A stretch of 5,367 nt of DNA from Giesbergeria sp. (GTDB lineage Bacteria; Pseudomonadota; Gammaproteobacteria; Burkholderiales; Burkholderiaceae_C), in contig JAGOCN010000148.1 in the NCBI GenBank assembly GCA_017998735.1, positions 1 to 5,367 of the forward strand, in the 5' to 3' direction. Position 1 is the stretch's first letter. Every line of letters begins with the position of its first letter. A program made the position numbers and the translations under genes. Positions 3,771-5,367 of the stretch are shown one piece after another. The notes below the pieces were generated by a model, which had not been told where the DNA came from, made no database searches, and was given only the letters and a program-made list of their open reading frames with translations.

Positions 3771-5367
3771 ATGACCCAGCCGCCCCACCCCATCGACACC
3801 GAAGCCACGCAGGCCTTCATTGCCCGCTGGAGCGGCAACACCGCCAGCGAACTGGCCACGGCGCAAAGCTTTGTGATCGAGCTGTGCGCGCTGCTGGGCG
3901 CGGCGCCGCCGCACGCCACCGCCGCGCAGGACTACATGTTCGAGCGCCCGGTCACCTTCCAGCATGGCAACGGCAGCACCAGCGCCGGGCGCATCGACTG
4001 CTACCGGCGCGGGCACTTTGTGCTCGAAGCCAAAAAGCTCAAGGCCGGCGCCCACACCAAAAATTTTGACGAAAACATGCTGCGCGCCCGCAGCCAGGCA
4101 GAAAACTACGCCCGCGCCCTGCCCGCCGGCGAAGGCCGCCCGCCCTTTGTGCTGGTGGTGGACGTGGGCACGGTGATCGAGGTGTATGCCGAATTCAGCC
4201 GCACCGGCGGCACCTACCTGCCGTTTCCCGACCCGCAGAGCAACCGCCTGGTGCTGGCCGACCTGCTCCGGCCCGAAGTGCAGCAGCGCCTGCACGGCAT
4301 CTGGCACGACCCGCTCGGCCTGGACCCGGCGCGCACCAGCGCCCAGGTCACGCGCGGCGTGGCCGCCCTGCTGGCGCGGCTGGCCAGGTCGCTGGAAGGC
4401 GGCAACCCAGGCAACACAGGCAGCAACGGCAGCAACGGCATCCCCAACACCGCCACCGCAGAATACAAGCCAAATCAGCCTCCAGCCCAGGCGCAGCCTG
4501 CGCCAGCAGCTCCTGAAACCGTAGCAGCGTACCTGACCCGCTGCCTTTTCTGCATGTTTGCCGAAGACGTGGCGCTGCTGCCCGAAGGCAGTTTTCAGAA
4601 ACTGCTGGAAACCCACCGCAATCACCCGGCCACGCTGCAGCACATGCTGCGCCTGCTGTGGGCCGACATGGACACCGGCGGCTTCAGCGCCGCGCTGGCG
4701 AGACCCGTGCTGCACTTCAACGGCAAACTGTTCAAGGGCGCGGGCAGCGACGGCTACAGCCTGCTGCTGACGCCCGCGCAGATCGACCTGCTGATCGAAG
4801 CCGCCAAGGCCAACTGGCGCGAGGTGGAGCCGGCCATTTTTGGCACATTGCTGGAGCGCGCCCTGGACCCCACCGAGCGCCACGCGCTGGGCGCGCACTA
4901 CACGCCGCGCGCCTATGTCGAGCGGCTGGTGCTGCCCACCGTCATGGCCCCGCTGCGCGCCGACTGGGCCAACGCCCAGGCAGCGGCGCTGGTGCTGGCG
5001 CACGACGCCGCCGAGCTGCAGGGCAAGGCACGCGAAGCCAAGCTGGTGGAGGCCCGCGACGAGGTCAAAAAATTCCACCACCAGCTGTGCACCACCCGCG
5101 TGCTGGACCCGGCCTGCGGCAGCGCCAACTTTTTGTACGTGACGCTGGAGCACCTCAAGCGCCTGGAAGGCGAAGTGCTGGTGCAGCTGCAGGCACTGGG
5201 CCAGACGCAGGACCAACTGGGTTTTGAGGGCGAAACCGTCACGCTGCAGCAGCTGCGCGGCATCGAACTGAACGAGCGCGCCGCCGCGCTGGCCGAACTG
5301 GTGCTGTGGATCGGCTTTTTGCAATGGCACATCCGCACCCACGGCCACGCCAGCGTGGCCGAGCCGG
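3771..5367 (+). CDS. MmeI-like (type IIL) restriction-modification protein / adenine DNA methyltransferase, 5' part
   Basis: The frame is open from the ATG at 3771 to the window end (532 codons, no stop), so the 3' part is missing. Residues 14-90 form an N-terminal PD-(D/E)XK-like nuclease region: [34 protein letters not shown]76 and FVLEAKK with E86 and K88 (D-X9-EXK). A Gly/Asn then Pro/Ala/Gln-rich linker (210-248) follows. A helical region contains [10 protein letters not shown] (257-266), FNGKLF (316-321) and [15 protein letters not shown] (353-367). The methyltransferase part shows GAHYTP (374-379), motif [10 protein letters not shown] (446-454) and GIELNE...LWIGFLQWH (497 onward). Such proteins methylate adenine with S-adenosylmethionine; in MmeI-type enzymes the same chain also cleaves. 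The NPPY/F motif and target-recognition domain are out of view. DISARM DrmMI or BREX PglX relatives are alternatives, though the N-terminal nuclease motif favours MmeI. No Shine-Dalgarno precedes 3771; an in-frame ATG at 3696 would add 25 unlikely, Pro-rich residues. Confidence 0.87.
   Translation, partial: MTQPPHPIDTEATQAFIARWSGNTASELATAQSFVIELCALLGAAPPHATAAQDYMFERPVTFQHGNGSTSAGRIDCYRRGHFVLEAKKLKAGAHTKNFDENMLRARSQAENYARALPAGEGRPPFVLVVDVGTVIEVYAEFSRTGGTYLPFPDPQSNRLVLADLLRPEVQQRLHGIWHDPLGLDPARTSAQVTRGVAALLARLARSLEGGNPGNTGSNGSNGIPNTATAEYKPNQPPAQAQPAPAAPETVAAYLTRCLFCMFAEDVALLPEGSFQKLLETHRNHPATLQHMLRLLWADMDTGGFSAALARPVLHFNGKLFKGAGSDGYSLLLTPAQIDLLIEAAKANWREVEPAIFGTLLERALDPTERHALGAHYTPRAYVERLVLPTVMAPLRADWANAQAAALVLAHDAAELQGKAREAKLVEARDEVKKFHHQLCTTRVLDPACGSANFLYVTLEHLKRLEGEVLVQLQALGQTQDQLGFEGETVTLQQLRGIELNERAAALAELVLWIGFLQWHIRTHGHASVAEP

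Noticed and set aside
4913..5142. Short frames on both strands inside the methyltransferase gene
   Set aside because: They overlap the well-supported coding frame, have no ribosome sites and show no recognisable domains.
3702..5348. A 548-codon open frame on the minus strand opposite the methyltransferase gene
   Set aside because: It is a shadow of the plus-strand gene: composition is Q/A/G/H-rich without motifs, whereas the plus strand shows [18 protein letters not shown] and LWIGFLQWH in the expected order.

Overview
The window is G+C-rich and densely coded. Strong G/C third-position bias, compact spacing and one recognisable intergenic repeat type suggest a betaproteobacterium, most likely of the family Comamonadaceae (Acidovorax, Rhodoferax, Polaromonas and relatives). 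This assignment comes from style and memory, not from a search.

Layout: (1) At the left edge is the possible tail of a rightward gene (stop at 71-73), followed by a hairpin with a T tract that lies between it and the convergent next gene. (2) A leftward gene (135-1082) encodes a WYL-domain transcription factor of the BrxR/CapW type, with an N-terminal winged helix, a WYL domain and a C-terminal domain. (3) A 223-bp divergent intergenic region (1083-1305) is much more A+T-rich than its surroundings. It holds two nearly identical 18-bp imperfect palindromes 26 bp apart and an extended -10 promoter facing the WYL gene. (4) A rightward cluster of three genes follows, with 50-60 bp gaps: a PPP-type metallophosphoesterase with all expected metal ligands (1306-2400), an unrecognised 148-residue protein (2460-2906) and a small acidic 92-residue protein (2960-3238). 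(5) A 532-bp non-coding region (3239-3770) holds a bulged hairpin with a short T run, part of a Comamonadaceae-style dispersed repeat, then three head-to-tail copies of a 92-bp unit built around a REP palindrome. (6) A rightward gene (3771 to the window end, 532 codons visible) encodes an MmeI-like (type IIL) restriction-modification or related adenine DNA methyltransferase. It has an N-terminal D-X9-EXK nuclease motif and methyltransferase motif I; its catalytic NPPY/F motif and target-recognition part lie beyond the window.

How the parts may work together: the WYL protein probably binds the paired palindromes and controls itself and the phosphatase cluster. BrxR/CapW-type regulators are known as repressors of phage-defence operons (BREX, CBASS), and a restriction-modification-like gene lies 0.5 kb beyond the cluster. 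A defence or stress role for the phosphatase plus two orphan proteins is therefore a reasonable hypothesis. However, nothing in the three cluster proteins shows a defence function directly, and the repeat and terminator region separates them transcriptionally from the methyltransferase. The most novel candidate here is the WYL-controlled phosphatase cluster; the methyltransferase is a recognisable family.
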